Positions 8,553 to 17,630 of a DNA stretch of 64,000 nt are shown piece after piece. The translations under genes were made by a program, and so were the position numbers. How positions within the stretch are numbered: the first letter of the stretch is position 1; each line of letters starts with the position of its first letter. A model generated the notes under the pieces. The model searched no databases, was not told the origin of the DNA, and saw only the letters and a program-made list of their open reading frames with translations. The stretch comes from Xanthomonas arboricola pv. guizotiae (GTDB lineage: Bacteria; Pseudomonadota; Gammaproteobacteria; Xanthomonadales; Xanthomonadaceae): assembly GCF_002940205.1 (NCBI RefSeq), contig NZ_MDSK01000004.1, forward strand, positions 122,330 through 186,329, given 5' to 3'.

Positions 8553-10799
8553 TTACGGCAGCTGCGCCGCCTGCAAGCTGACCTCCGCACTCTGCACCGG
8601 TTCGCTTGCCGAACGCGCCAGCTGCACGCGATAGGTGCCGGCGGCAATCGTCCAGTGACGCGCCTTGGCATCGAAGTCGGCCAGCGTCTTGGGCTCGGCA
8701 ATCACTTGCACGCTGCGCTTTTCGCCCGGCTTGAGCGTGAGCTTCTGCCAGCCGATCAACCGCCGCGGGGTGGCGTGGCCGTCGGGCAGGGTGACGTAGA
8801 GCTGCGGCACGGCGGCGCCTTCGCGCTGGCCGATATTTTCCACTTCGAAGCTGGCGGTGAGCTGGCTGCCGTTCGCCTCCACGCGCAGCCCACCCATGCG
8901 GAACTGCGTGTACGACAGGCCGTGGCCGAACGGATAACGCGGGGTCAGCTTGCGCGCGGCGAACCACTTGTAACCGACGTTGGCGCCTTCGATGGCGTAG
9001 TCGATGCTGTCTTCGCCCGGCTTGGCCGGCTTGAACCCCAGGCCCGGAATCGACGGGCGCGGCAGCTGCGATTCGTCCACCGGCCAGGTCACCGGCAGAT
9101 GGCCGGAGGGATTCACCGCACCGGTCAGCAGGTTGGCGATCGCCTCGCCGCCGCCGATGCCCGGGTACCACGCCTGCAGCACCGCCGGCACGCGCTCGGC
9201 CCACGGCATGCGCACCGGGCCGTTGGTTTCCAGCACCACGGTGGTCCTGGGGTTGGCCTTGGCCACCGCCTCGATCAAGGCATCCTGGTTGTCGGGCAGG
9301 CGCATGTCCGGCAGGTCCACCGATTCGGCCGCCCATTGGGTGGCGAACACGATCGCCACCTCGGCCGCCCTGGCGGCGCGTGCGGCAGCGGCGCGATCCT
9401 TGCCGTCCACATAATCGATCTGCACGTTCGGCAACGCCGCACGCAGTGCCTGCAGCGGCGAGGACGGATGGATGATCACCGGGCCGGGCCAGGTGGTCGG
9501 GGTGATGCCGGGCACCGCATTGCCGCCGTTGATGGTGTAGTCCACGCGCGAGGAACCGCCACCGGACATCACGCCCTTGTCGGCATAGCCGCCGATCACG
9601 GCAATGCGGCGCACGTCCCTGGACAGCGGCAACGTGGCCTGCTCGTTACGCAGCAATACGCTGCCTTCTTCGGCCACATGCTGCGCAGCCGACAGACCGG
9701 CCTTGCCATCAATGGGCTGGCGCTGGGTCGGGTGATCGAAGGCGCCATGCGCGAACAGGCTGCGCAACACGCGCCTGACCATGTCGTCGAAGCGCGCGCG
9801 CGGCACCACGCCGGCCGACACCGCCATGCGCAGCGGCGCATCGAAGAACACCGCCGCGTCGAACACTTCGCCGGCCGATTGTTGATCCAGGCCGGCCAGG
9901 GCCGCCTTGGAGCCGCTGTGCACGCCGCCCCAGTCGGACATCACGTAGCCGGGGTATTTCCATTCCTGCTTGAGCACCTGGTTGAGCAGGTAATCGTGCT
10001 CGCAGCCGTAGATGCCGTTGATCTTGTTGTAGGAGCACATCACCGAGGCGGGGTCGCCGATCTGCAACGCGATCTCGAACGCCAGCAGGTCCGATTCGTG
10101 CATCGCCTGCTCGCCGATCTCGGCGCTGTGGAAATTGCGTCGCGTCTCCATGTCGTTGAGCGCGTAGTGCTTCATCGTCGACAGCACGTGCTCGCTCTGC
10201 ACGCCGCGGATCGACTCGCCCACCATGGTGCCGGCCAGTAGCGGGTCTTCGCCGGCATATTCGAAATTGCGTCCGTTGCGCGGGTCGCGCTGCAGGTTGA
10301 CGCTGCCGGCCAGCAATACGTTGAAGCCTTGCTGCCAGGATTCGCGGCCCATGGTCTTGCCGCCGGCATACGCCAGTTGCCGGTTCCAGCTCGACGCGGT
10401 CGACGGGCCGGACGGCATCGCGGTGGCGTAGTCGCCCTTGCGGATGCCGCCGGGGTTGGTCACGCCTACGCCGGCATCGGCCAGCTGCTGCGCGGGGATG
10501 CCCAAGCGCGGAATACCGGGCACATAGCCAGCCGAACCCAGCGCGCCTTCGGGCTTGGGGATCTTGTCGGTGCCCAGGCCAAAGTAGCTGCGCAGCATCT
10601 GGAATTTTTCGTCTTCGCTCATCTGCGCCAGCAAGCGGTCGGCGCGCTGGTCCGCAGTCAGTGCGGTGTCCATCCACGGCTGCGAAGACGGCGCGTTTTG
10701 CGCGACTGCCAGCGGTGCAGCCAAGGCGATGCCGAGACCCAGGACCACCGCCGGAACCAACGGACGCGGGCGATGCGGGCGGCTTGTAAACGTTTTCAT
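8553..10799 (-). CDS. Secreted glycoside hydrolase family 3 beta-glucosidase
   Basis: This 748-residue exported enzyme probably releases glucose or related sugars from beta-linked oligosaccharides. The ATG at 10797-10799 gives the signal peptide MKTFTSRPHRPRPLVPAVVL... cut after AVAQ; an in-frame ATG further upstream would bury it. The N-terminal GH3 barrel includes KHYALNDMETRR and the nucleophile D289 in VMSDWGGVHSG. The second alpha/beta domain and the C-terminal fibronectin-like domain (YPFGHGLSYTQF) complete the usual three-part layout. The start codons lie within a near-palindrome centred on AAACGTTT, a possible operator. It is transcribed toward tRNA-Leu and lies downstream of the M14 peptidase gene on the same strand. 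Confidence 0.9.
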   Translation of the reverse strand: MKTFTSRPHRPRPLVPAVVLGLGIALAAPLAVAQNAPSSQPWMDTALTADQRADRLLAQMSEDEKFQMLRSYFGLGTDKIPKPEGALGSAGYVPGIPRLGIPAQQLADAGVGVTNPGGIRKGDYATAMPSGPSTASSWNRQLAYAGGKTMGRESWQQGFNVLLAGSVNLQRDPRNGRNFEYAGEDPLLAGTMVGESIRGVQSEHVLSTMKHYALNDMETRRNFHSAEIGEQAMHESDLLAFEIALQIGDPASVMCSYNKINGIYGCEHDYLLNQVLKQEWKYPGYVMSDWGGVHSGSKAALAGLDQQSAGEVFDAAVFFDAPLRMAVSAGVVPRARFDDMVRRVLRSLFAHGAFDHPTQRQPIDGKAGLSAAQHVAEEGSVLLRNEQATLPLSRDVRRIAVIGGYADKGVMSGGGSSRVDYTINGGNAVPGITPTTWPGPVIIHPSSPLQALRAALPNVQIDYVDGKDRAAAARAARAAEVAIVFATQWAAESVDLPDMRLPDNQDALIEAVAKANPRTTVVLETNGPVRMPWAERVPAVLQAWYPGIGGGEAIANLLTGAVNPSGHLPVTWPVDESQLPRPSIPGLGFKPAKPGEDSIDYAIEGANVGYKWFAARKLTPRYPFGHGLSYTQFRMGGLRVEANGSQLTASFEVENIGQREGAAVPQLYVTLPDGHATPRRLIGWQKLTLKPGEKRSVQVIAEPKTLADFDAKARHWTIAAGTYRVQLARSASEPVQSAEVSLQAAQLP
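10785..10798. promoter_or_regulatory. AAACGTTT-centred near-palindrome at the GH3 start codon
   Basis: On the minus strand the site reads TGAAAACGTTTACA, symmetric except at one position pair and close to the generic LacI/CcpA-family operator shape. It spans codons 1-5 of the beta-glucosidase. Similar AAACGTTT cores lie upstream of the M14 peptidase (12711-12719) and the OmpA lipoprotein (48522-48533). A role as a carbon-source operator is inferred. Confidence 0.3.
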
Positions 10800-10919
10800 A
10801 TCGAGCTGTGGCACGGGGTGTCCTTGTAGTGCTGGGTCATGACAAATAGGGGGCACCGAAGTGCCCGATCAGCTGGGCGCGATTGCGCGCCAGGCCGTTC
10901 GCCGGGAAGGGCCTGGCGG

Positions 10920-12689
10920 TTAGAAGTCGGTCTGCGCGGTGCGGAGTACCGGATAGAGCTGGTAGCGCTCATCCCACGATGCGTGGCGCTTGGCGAAGAA
11001 TTCCAGGCGTGCCTGCGGGTTCTTGGCAAAGTCCGGATCGCTGGCGATGCGCTGTTCGAACTGCGCCTTCAATGCAGCATCGTTGGCCAGCATGTCGCGC
11101 GCCACTTCTTCGGCGACATAGGCTTCCATGTATTCCTTGCGCTCGAACGCGGTATTGAAAAAGCCCCATTGCAGCAACGAATCCGGTGCCTGCGGTTCCA
11201 GTATCGCCATCACCAGGCGCGCCTTGGCTTGCGCGATCGGCACGAACAACGAGCCGGCTGGAACGTTGCGGGTCTCATCGCGCCATTGTCCGTTGACTTC
11301 GACGGTCTGATGGCTTTCGTTGGAGCGTGCCGCGAACTTCGCGGTGTCGGCGCGGAAGGCCTGCACCGTGCGCTCCGCTGCACTGCCGATGGTCTGGAAG
11401 TCGATGCCATGCAGGCGTAGTTTCTCGCCTACCAAGGCGGCTTGCGCGGCCGGTACCAGATAGCCGCCGCGCGGCGCATCCACCACCACATCGGGCTTGA
11501 TCTGGTCGCGCAGCGGCACTTTCCAGAGTTGCGGTTTGCTTTCGTCGTAGCGCGTCATCAGCGCGCCGGAAATCGGCGAGGGCGTGCGCGTGTACGCGTA
11601 GCCACGAAACGCGACCGTGCGCGGCTCCGGGCCGGCCGCAAAACTCAACGGCTCGGACGTGCCAGCCAGCTGCGTGGCGCGTTGATCGGCAGCCAATGCA
11701 TCCGTGCGCCACTGCGCGCCGTTGCGTGCAGCCTGCTGCAGCACCGAGACGATCGCATTGCGGGTGACCCGCACACGCGTGGGGTAATCCTTCCACGAAT
11801 GCGTTTCCACCAACATGCCGAAGCGGTTACGCAGCAGGAAATAGCCATGCGAAAAACGTGGCGGCGACACGTCGTCGGCAAAACCCGAGGTCGGGTCGTC
11901 CTCGTGCACGAACGACGGGTAATACGGCAGCGGCAGCGAGCCGTGTTTTTTCAGGTCGGCAAGCACCGCATCGCGCCAGCGCGTGCCATCGCGTTGCAGG
12001 GTCGCATCGCCGGCATGCACCGGCTCCACCTGCACCGACACGTCGTGCTCGAACTTGGCGCCATCGGTGACGTGCAGGTCCACATACATCAGCGGGTCCC
12101 ATTGCTGCACCAGCCGCAGCATCGCCTGCATTTCCGGCGCATCGGCCTTGACGTAGTCGCGGTTGAGATTGAGGTTCTGCGCGGTGGTGCGCCAGCCCAT
12201 CTGCTCGGGGCCGCGTTGATTGGGGCGATTCCAGGCGCCGAAGCGCTCATGCCCGTCGACGTTGAACACCGGCACGAACACCCACACCAACGTGTCGAGC
12301 ACGCCTTTGCCGGCCTTGCCGTCGAGCAATTCGCGCAGGGCCAGAAAGCCCGCGTCCTTGCCGTCGATCTCGCCGGCATGGATGCCGCCCTGGATCAACA
12401 CCACCGGCAGCTTGCGCTGCGCAGCCGACTGCGCGTCGAGCGCGCCACTGGTGGAGGCGATCAAGGCCTTCATCGGCCGGCCTTCCGGCGTGGTGCCGAA
12501 CTGGATGCAGCGCACCGCCTGCGGGTAGCGCTGCGCAAACGCATCGCACAGCGCGACGACTTCGTCGTAGCGTCCGGTCTGCACGAAGCCGCTGCGCTCG
12601 GCCTGGGTGGTCAGCGGGTCGGCGGCCAGTGCGGCGGGGGCGGTGGTCAGCAGCAACAGGCTCAGGGCCAGGCGGGTGAGGCGGGGCAT
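10920..12689 (-). CDS. Exported M14-family zinc carboxypeptidase
   Basis: This 589-residue enzyme has a signal peptide (MPRLTRLALSLLLLTTAPAA, cut after ALA) and an N-terminal M14 metallocarboxypeptidase domain. The zinc-binding HxxE is H104-AG-E107 in QGGIHAGEIDGKD, and the third ligand is probably H206 in MYVDLHVTDG; NLNLNRDY matches the substrate-binding stretch. The C-terminal half has no motif I can name and may dictate substrate. It probably trims peptides in the periplasm or outside the cell. It is followed at 120 bp by the GH3 gene. An AAACGTTT near-palindrome lies 21 bp before the start. Confidence 0.88.
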   Translation of the reverse strand: MPRLTRLALSLLLLTTAPAALAADPLTTQAERSGFVQTGRYDEVVALCDAFAQRYPQAVRCIQFGTTPEGRPMKALIASTSGALDAQSAAQRKLPVVLIQGGIHAGEIDGKDAGFLALRELLDGKAGKGVLDTLVWVFVPVFNVDGHERFGAWNRPNQRGPEQMGWRTTAQNLNLNRDYVKADAPEMQAMLRLVQQWDPLMYVDLHVTDGAKFEHDVSVQVEPVHAGDATLQRDGTRWRDAVLADLKKHGSLPLPYYPSFVHEDDPTSGFADDVSPPRFSHGYFLLRNRFGMLVETHSWKDYPTRVRVTRNAIVSVLQQAARNGAQWRTDALAADQRATQLAGTSEPLSFAAGPEPRTVAFRGYAYTRTPSPISGALMTRYDESKPQLWKVPLRDQIKPDVVVDAPRGGYLVPAAQAALVGEKLRLHGIDFQTIGSAAERTVQAFRADTAKFAARSNESHQTVEVNGQWRDETRNVPAGSLFVPIAQAKARLVMAILEPQAPDSLLQWGFFNTAFERKEYMEAYVAEEVARDMLANDAALKAQFEQRIASDPDFAKNPQARLEFFAKRHASWDERYQLYPVLRTAQTDF

Positions 12690-12709
12690 CCAGCGGTCCA
12701 GTGTTCCAG

Positions 12710-12721
12710 GAAAACGTTTGC
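12710..12721. promoter_or_regulatory. AAACGTTT box upstream of the M14 peptidase
   Basis: The stretch GGAAAACGTTTGC around 12709-12721 is a near-palindrome placed 21 bp upstream of the minus-strand start codon at 12689. On the minus strand AAACGTTTTCCTG is identical over 13 nt to the sequence at 48524-48536. Possible operator; function inferred. Confidence 0.3.
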
Positions 12722-13048
12722 AATGTAGCCGAGCCGGCGCACAAGGCCAATCTGCACTGCGTCATGGTCTTACTGCGATCAATACCGCACGCCGGTTTCA
12801 AGCGGGCGCTGCAGTGGGTGTGCGTATCGCTGCGCTGCCAGCGGCATGCAAGCCGACGCAGGTAACGTGGACCCACGCAATGTTGGCGCTATCGAGGGTG
12901 CGGCCACCCCCCAGGACATCGCTCGCCGCATGAGCGAAGGCCCGAGCCGCGTTTGCTTGGCGCCGCGCGTCGCAGCCCGGGCGGCAATGGCGGCCGGCGG
13001 GTGCGCGCCGGTACGATAGGGCCTGTTTTCTGCTCGACCGGACTGCCC
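12722..13048. other. Divergent intergenic region between M14 peptidase and POT transporter
   Basis: About 330 bp with no convincing gene. A possible -10 element, TACGAT at 13012-13017, lies about 30 bp before the transporter start. I see no strong hairpin or repeat. Confidence 0.4.
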
Positions 13049-14614
13049 TTGACCACTTCCACCTTGCCGGGCCCCGCTGCCGGTGCGCGGCTGCCGCGCC
13101 AGATTCCCTTCATCATCGGCAACGAAGCCTGCGAGCGTTTCAGCTTCTACGGAATGCGCAACATCCTGGTGCAGTTCCTGATCACCTCGCTGCTGTTGCA
13201 GGAGGTCAGCGGACCCGGCCGCGAGGCCGAGGCCAAGCACATCCTGCACAGCTTCATGATCGGGGTGTTTTTCTTCCCGTTGCTCGGCGGTTGGCTGGCC
13301 GATCGCTGCTTCGGCAAATACAACACCATCCTGTGGTTCAGCCTGGTGTATTGCGCCGGGCATGCCTGCCTGGCGCTGTTCGAAGGCAGCCGCAGCGGAT
13401 TCTTCCTCGGGCTGGGCCTGATCGCGCTGGGTGCGGGCGGCATCAAGCCGCTGGTGGCCTCGTTCATGGGCGACCAGTTCGACCAGTCCAACAAGCACCT
13501 GGCCAAGGTGGTGTTCGACGGCTTCTACTGGATCATCAACTTCGGCTCGTTGTTCGCCTCGTTGTTGATCCCGCTGGCGCTGAAGAACCTGGGCCCGGCG
13601 TGGGCGTTCGGCATTCCCGGCATCCTGATGTTCGTGGCCACGCTGGTGTTCTGGCTGGGCCGCAGGCGCTATGTGCGGGTGCCGTTGCCGCCGAAGGACC
13701 CGCACGGCTTCGGTGCGGTGGTGCGCACCGCGTTGCTGACACGGGCGCCGGGGCAGGGCCGCCCGGGCCTGATGCTGGCAGTGGTCTCGGTGCTGCTGGC
13801 GCTGGCCTGCGTCGCGCTGGTCGACCAGCTCGGCATCGTCATCTGCCTGTGCATGGCGCTGGTGCTGTTGCTGGCCGGCATCGGCGGCGGCACCAGGTGG
13901 CAGCTGGAGCGCGCGCGCGGCCTCCATCCCGATACCGCGGTCGAAGGCGTGCGCGCGCTGCTGCGGGTGCTGGTGATCTTCGCGCTGGTCACGCCGTTCT
14001 TCTCGCTGTTCGACCAGAAGGCCTCGACCTGGGTCCTGCAGGGACGCGAGATGACGATGCCGGCCTGGTTCACCGCCTCGCAGATGCAGGCGCTCAATCC
14101 GCTGCTGGTGATGCTGCTGATCCCGTTCAACAATCTGGTGCTGTATCCGCTGCTGCGGCGTGGCGGCTGGGAGCCCACCGCGCTGCGCCGCATGACCTGC
14201 GGCATCGCCTTCAGCGGCCTGGCCTGGATCGCGGTCGGCGCCATCCAGATCAGCATGGACGGCGGCGCGCCGATGCATATCGCCTGGCAGATCCTGCCCT
14301 ATGCGCTGCTGACCTTCGGCGAGGTGCTGGTGTCGGCCACCGGGATCGAGTTCGCCTACAGCCAGGCGCCGCCCTCGATGAAGGGCGTGGTGATGAGCTT
14401 CTGGTATCTGACCACCACGGTGGGCAATCTATGGGTGCTGCTGTCGAACGTGGCCGTGCGCAATGCCACGGTGACCTCCCACATCGCCGATACTGGGCTC
14501 AGCGAAGCGGCATTTCTGATGTTCTTCTTCGCGGCCTTCGCGTTCCTGGCGGCACTGGCCTTCGGCCTGTACGCGCGCGGGTATCGCATGGTCGACAATT
14601 ACCGTTCTGCCTGA
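13049..14614 (+). CDS. POT/PTR-family peptide:proton symporter
   Basis: This inner membrane transporter of about 521 residues imports di- and tripeptides with protons. The family signature is NEACERFSFYGMRNILVQF (the ExxER motif) in the first helix, followed by GGWLADRCFGKYNTI and a conserved fifth-helix region (FYWIINFGSLFAS). The chosen start is TTG at 13049-13051 (MTTSTLPGPAAG), because no ATG precedes the conserved region closely and the upstream extension is Arg/Gly-rich and unlike the family. No strong ribosome site is seen, so the exact start is unsure. It is followed 7 bp later by the rhomboid gene. The M14 peptidase is divergent, so peptide cleavage and uptake may be linked. Confidence 0.88.
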   Translation: MTTSTLPGPAAGARLPRQIPFIIGNEACERFSFYGMRNILVQFLITSLLLQEVSGPGREAEAKHILHSFMIGVFFFPLLGGWLADRCFGKYNTILWFSLVYCAGHACLALFEGSRSGFFLGLGLIALGAGGIKPLVASFMGDQFDQSNKHLAKVVFDGFYWIINFGSLFASLLIPLALKNLGPAWAFGIPGILMFVATLVFWLGRRRYVRVPLPPKDPHGFGAVVRTALLTRAPGQGRPGLMLAVVSVLLALACVALVDQLGIVICLCMALVLLLAGIGGGTRWQLERARGLHPDTAVEGVRALLRVLVIFALVTPFFSLFDQKASTWVLQGREMTMPAWFTASQMQALNPLLVMLLIPFNNLVLYPLLRRGGWEPTALRRMTCGIAFSGLAWIAVGAIQISMDGGAPMHIAWQILPYALLTFGEVLVSATGIEFAYSQAPPSMKGVVMSFWYLTTTVGNLWVLLSNVAVRNATVTSHIADTGLSEAAFLMFFFAAFAFLAALAFGLYARGYRMVDNYRSA

Positions 14615-14621
14615 GGTCCGC

Positions 14622-15230
14622 ATGATTACCCTGATCCTGATCGCCATCACCGGCATCGTCTCGTGGATGGCGTTCAACAACCGCAAGCTGGCCGACCGCC
14701 TGATCCTGTGGCCGCCGGCGCTGGACAAGCACAAGCAGTACGACCGCCTGGTCACCTACGGCTTCATCCATGCCGACCTGGGCCACCTGGTCTTCAACAT
14801 GATCACGCTGTTCTTCTTCGGCCGGGTGATCGAAAACGTGATGACCCAGTTGACCGGCAGCGTGCTGACCTATCCGCTGTTCTATCTGGCGGCACTGGTG
14901 GTCTCGATCCTGCCGAGCTATCTGAAGAACCAGCACAACCCGAACTATCTCAGCCTGGGCGCCTCCGGCGCGGTGTCGGCGGTGTTGTTCGCCTTCATCC
15001 TGCTGCAGCCGTGGACCATCATCCTGGTGCTGTTCATTCCGGCGCCGGCGATCATCTACGCGGTGTTCTATGTCGGCTACAGCCTGTGGATGGACCGCCG
15101 CGGCGGCGACCGCATCAACCACAGCGCGCACCTGGCCGGAGCCGCGTTCGGCGTGATGTTCATGCTGATCATGGAGCCGCGCGTGCTGCAGGTATTCCTG
15201 GAGCAGCTGTCCAATCCGCGCTTTGGCTGA
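14622..15230 (+). CDS. Rhomboid-family intramembrane serine protease
   Basis: This 202-residue membrane protein has about six helices. The catalytic serine lies in SLGASGAVSAVLF (GxSG motif) and the catalytic histidine in HSAHLAGAAFG in the last helix; FNMITLFFFG holds the loop and conserved Asn of the family. Rhomboids cleave transmembrane substrates within the bilayer. The gene starts 7 bp after the POT transporter and is probably cotranscribed with it, though no functional link is known to me. Confidence 0.88.
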   Translation: MITLILIAITGIVSWMAFNNRKLADRLILWPPALDKHKQYDRLVTYGFIHADLGHLVFNMITLFFFGRVIENVMTQLTGSVLTYPLFYLAALVVSILPSYLKNQHNPNYLSLGASGAVSAVLFAFILLQPWTIILVLFIPAPAIIYAVFYVGYSLWMDRRGGDRINHSAHLAGAAFGVMFMLIMEPRVLQVFLEQLSNPRFG

Positions 15231-15369
15231 TCGGTTGGCCAGTCGAGCGCTGGCGGCCGGGTGGGCACGCGCGCTGTGTGGATAGGCTCGAGAGGAGCGG
15301 GTCGCCTCGGCGACCGGACCAGGGCATCGCGAGGGCGCGAACGGCCCTGGCCAGTGATGCGACGCCGGC

Positions 15370-15579
15370 TCAGGCCGCGTCGCGCTTCTGGTCGCTAGCG
15401 ACGCTACCGACGCTGCCGGCGGGCACCGACCCGTAGGCCTGCTGCAGGCGCTGGTACACCGTGTCGTTGAGCTGCGCGAAGTCCGGGTTGTGGGTGTCGC
15501 CCTTGATGGCGAACTGGAACAGGCCTTCCAGCAGCGAGCTATCGCTGTCTGCGCTGTGTCCTGCCGAATCGTTGTGCAT
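15370..15579 (-). CDS. Small hypothetical protein (69 aa)
   Basis: The 69-residue product begins MHNDSAGHSADSDSSLLEGL and contains a short helix around YQRLQQAY. The ATG at 15577-15579 is preceded by GAGGAG at 8 nt, a strong ribosome site that decides this start over longer in-frame options. It has no signal peptide or membrane helix and no family I recognise. It is convergent with the rhomboid gene. Confidence 0.6.
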   Translation of the reverse strand: MHNDSAGHSADSDSSLLEGLFQFAIKGDTHNPDFAQLNDTVYQRLQQAYGSVPAGSVGSVASDQKRDAA

Positions 15580-15809
15580 GCGGTGACTCCTCGTAGGTAA
15601 GGCGAAGGCGTCGGTGGTCGCGCCGGCCCGGTTGCAACGGGCGCCTTCGGCTGAGCTATCGGCGCGGCGCGAGCGAACTTGAGCACCGGTGCGGCAGGTT
15701 GCGCGGGCGGTCACGGCATCGATTCATTTTCACGCAGGCGCGGCGCCGCGCTGGTCACACTGCTGACCATCGTCACTGCCTCGTGCAGACCACCATGGAG
15801 GCAGCGACA

Positions 15810-16079
15810 GTGCAGGCAGACCACGATTCCACGCAGCAGCGTTTCAGCGTAGACACCGATGGACAACGTGCCGAACTGGCATACCGTCTGGAAGGTGAGC
15901 GCATGACCATCACTCACACGCATGTGCCCGACGCGATCGGCGGACGCGGCATTGCCGCAGTGCTGGTCGAGGCCGCCTTGGCCTACGCACGTCAGCAGGG
16001 CTACAAGGTCGTGCCTGCCTGCAGTTATGCCGAGGCGTATGTCCGGCGGCACCAACAGTTTCAGGATCTGCTGGCCTGA
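15810..16079 (+). CDS. Small GNAT-type N-acetyltransferase (YjdJ-like)
   Basis: This 89-residue protein matches the minimal acetyltransferase family: an antiparallel sheet (AELAYRLEGERMTITHTHVP), the acetyl-CoA loop IGGRGIAAVLVEAALAYARQ and the end YKVVPACSYAEAYVRRH. I chose GTG at 15810 because GGAGG lies 8 nt upstream; an ATG at 15795 would overlap that ribosome site. The substrate is unknown. It is a stand-alone gene followed by a lipoprotein gene 48 bp later. Confidence 0.78.
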   Translation: MQADHDSTQQRFSVDTDGQRAELAYRLEGERMTITHTHVPDAIGGRGIAAVLVEAALAYARQQGYKVVPACSYAEAYVRRHQQFQDLLA

Positions 16080-16127
16080 TCGCCGGCAGCGTGTCTTTGC
16101 AGATGGATCGATGGGGAGCAGGTGGGA

Positions 16128-16973
16128 ATGGGGCGGTTGTCAGGAGTGAACGCAGTCCGGGGCTTGCTGATGCTGGCCGTGTTGGCAGGATGTACGCAGC
16201 GCGAGCCGACGACGGCCGAATCGGCACAGCCGGCAGCTGACGCAACCGCCGCCGTGGCACCGCCGGCCGAGCCCGTGCTGGTGCAAAGCGGCCCGCTGGA
16301 GGATGTGATCGAGCAGGCGCCCACCTACATGGTGGGTATCAGCTATCCGCGTGGGCTGGACGCGTTTCCCGAGCTGAGCGCACTGATCCGCAGTTATGCG
16401 CAGGCAGCACGCGCCGAACTCATGGAAGCGGTGTCCGGGCTCGGCAACGACAAGCCGGCCGCACCCTACGAATTGTCGCTGGCGTTCGAGACCGTATTGC
16501 AGACCCCGGACCTGATCGTCGTGTCCGCTGACGGCAGCCGCTATACCGGTGGTGCGCATGGCGAGCCGTTGGTGGCGCGCTTCGTCTGGTTGGTCAAGGA
16601 GCGCAGGCAATTGACCGCGCAGGCCTTGATTCCGGACCCGGCAGGCTGGGAAAGGATCGGGCGCGAGGTGGCCGTGCAATTGCACAACGCCGCCACCCAG
16701 CGCGTGGAAGCCGAGCGCGTGCCGGTCGAAGAACAGGCCGCGCAGGTGGCCTCGGCCGATCGCATGATTGCCGAAGGCACTGCCGCGCAGGTCGACAACT
16801 TTGCCCAGTTCGTGCCGGTGCTCGATCCGGCCGGGCAGATCACCGCGCTTCGGTTCGTGTTTCCGCCGTATCAGGTGGGGCCGTATTCGGATGGCACGCA
16901 AACGGCCGAGGTCGCTGCCTCGACAGTGCTGGCGTCGGTCGCACCGGAATATGTACATCTCTTCGCACGCTGA
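16128..16973 (+). CDS. Lipoprotein with DUF3298/RsiV-like domain
   Basis: This 281-residue protein has a lipobox at LAVLAGC (Cys about residue 22). The ATG at 16128 has GGGGAG 9 nt upstream, which favours it over a GTG at 16122. The mature protein carries YMVGISYPRGLDAFPELSALI near the start and SADGSRYTGGAHGEPLVARF in the centre, the pattern of DUF4163/DUF3298 proteins such as RsiV, a lysozyme-sensing anti-sigma factor. Here there is no sigma-binding domain, so that role should not be assumed. It is probably anchored in the outer or inner membrane and faces the periplasm. Confidence 0.75.
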   Translation: MGRLSGVNAVRGLLMLAVLAGCTQREPTTAESAQPAADATAAVAPPAEPVLVQSGPLEDVIEQAPTYMVGISYPRGLDAFPELSALIRSYAQAARAELMEAVSGLGNDKPAAPYELSLAFETVLQTPDLIVVSADGSRYTGGAHGEPLVARFVWLVKERRQLTAQALIPDPAGWERIGREVAVQLHNAATQRVEAERVPVEEQAAQVASADRMIAEGTAAQVDNFAQFVPVLDPAGQITALRFVFPPYQVGPYSDGTQTAEVAASTVLASVAPEYVHLFAR

Positions 16974-16998
16974 GGTGTCACCCCGCAGATGATGTGAT

Positions 16999-17017
16999 TG
17001 AATGGCTTGGCCATTCA
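16999..17017. promoter_or_regulatory. Perfect palindrome upstream of second MarR gene
   Basis: TGAATGGC (16999-17006) and GCCATTCA (17010-17017) are perfect 8-nt inverted arms with a 3-nt spacer, ending 22 bp before the marR-type start codon. It is a strong candidate for an autoregulatory operator. It does not resemble the AT-rich palindrome of the first marR gene. Confidence 0.6.
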
Positions 17018-17039
17018 GTAATGTAATCCAACGGGTGAT

Positions 17040-17540
17040 ATGAGTAGTTTCGATCCAACCGCAAGTCGCGTTGAACACACCTGTGTGCGCTATCCGGCGT
17101 TTCCGCGTGAACCAGCCGTCCTGGTGCGGCTGATCAAGCATCTCTACAAACGACTGCATACGCAGGGTTGTGTGCGCTTGAAGCCATACGGCATCAGCCC
17201 GCCGGAATACGAGATTCTGATGATGCTCTACGGCACCCCGGAGCAGGCGATCACGCCGACCGAGGTGGCCGAAGCCGCCAGCGAGAAGCCGGCCAACATC
17301 ACCCGGCTGACCGATCAGCTGTGCGAAAAGGACTTGATCGCGCGTGCCAGCAGCCCGGACGACCGGCGCAAGATCATGCTGACATTGCGGCCGGCGGGCC
17401 TGGCGCTGATCAACAGCCTGCTGCCCGAGGCCTGCACGCTGCTCAATGCGGAGACTGCGGCGCTGAGTCAGGTCGAACAGCTGCGCCTGGAGAAACTGCT
17501 CAGGAAGTTGCTGGAAAGCGTGGACGCCGTCGAGGGATAA
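17040..17540 (+). CDS. MarR-family transcriptional regulator
   Basis: This 166-residue protein has a winged helix with recognition region ITPTEVAEAASEKPANITRLTDQLCEKDLI and wing RASSPDDRRKIMLTLRPAG. The N-terminal 25 residues contain Cys15 and the helix carries Cys48, which could serve in redox or ligand sensing, though this is only a suggestion. It stands alone: the gene downstream is on the opposite strand, so any target other than itself lies elsewhere. It resembles EmrR/MprA-type members, which often control emr pumps, so the operon at 2-6.8 kb is a testable target. Confidence 0.88.
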   Translation: MSSFDPTASRVEHTCVRYPAFPREPAVLVRLIKHLYKRLHTQGCVRLKPYGISPPEYEILMMLYGTPEQAITPTEVAEAASEKPANITRLTDQLCEKDLIARASSPDDRRKIMLTLRPAGLALINSLLPEACTLLNAETAALSQVEQLRLEKLLRKLLESVDAVEG

Positions 17541-17630
17541 GCGCGCCGGACGGGACCCGGCACCGGGCATCCGGTTCGCGGTTGCATCCGGGCCGCTGGC
17601 GGGCAGTGCCGTGGCCGAAAGTGGGAGGCC

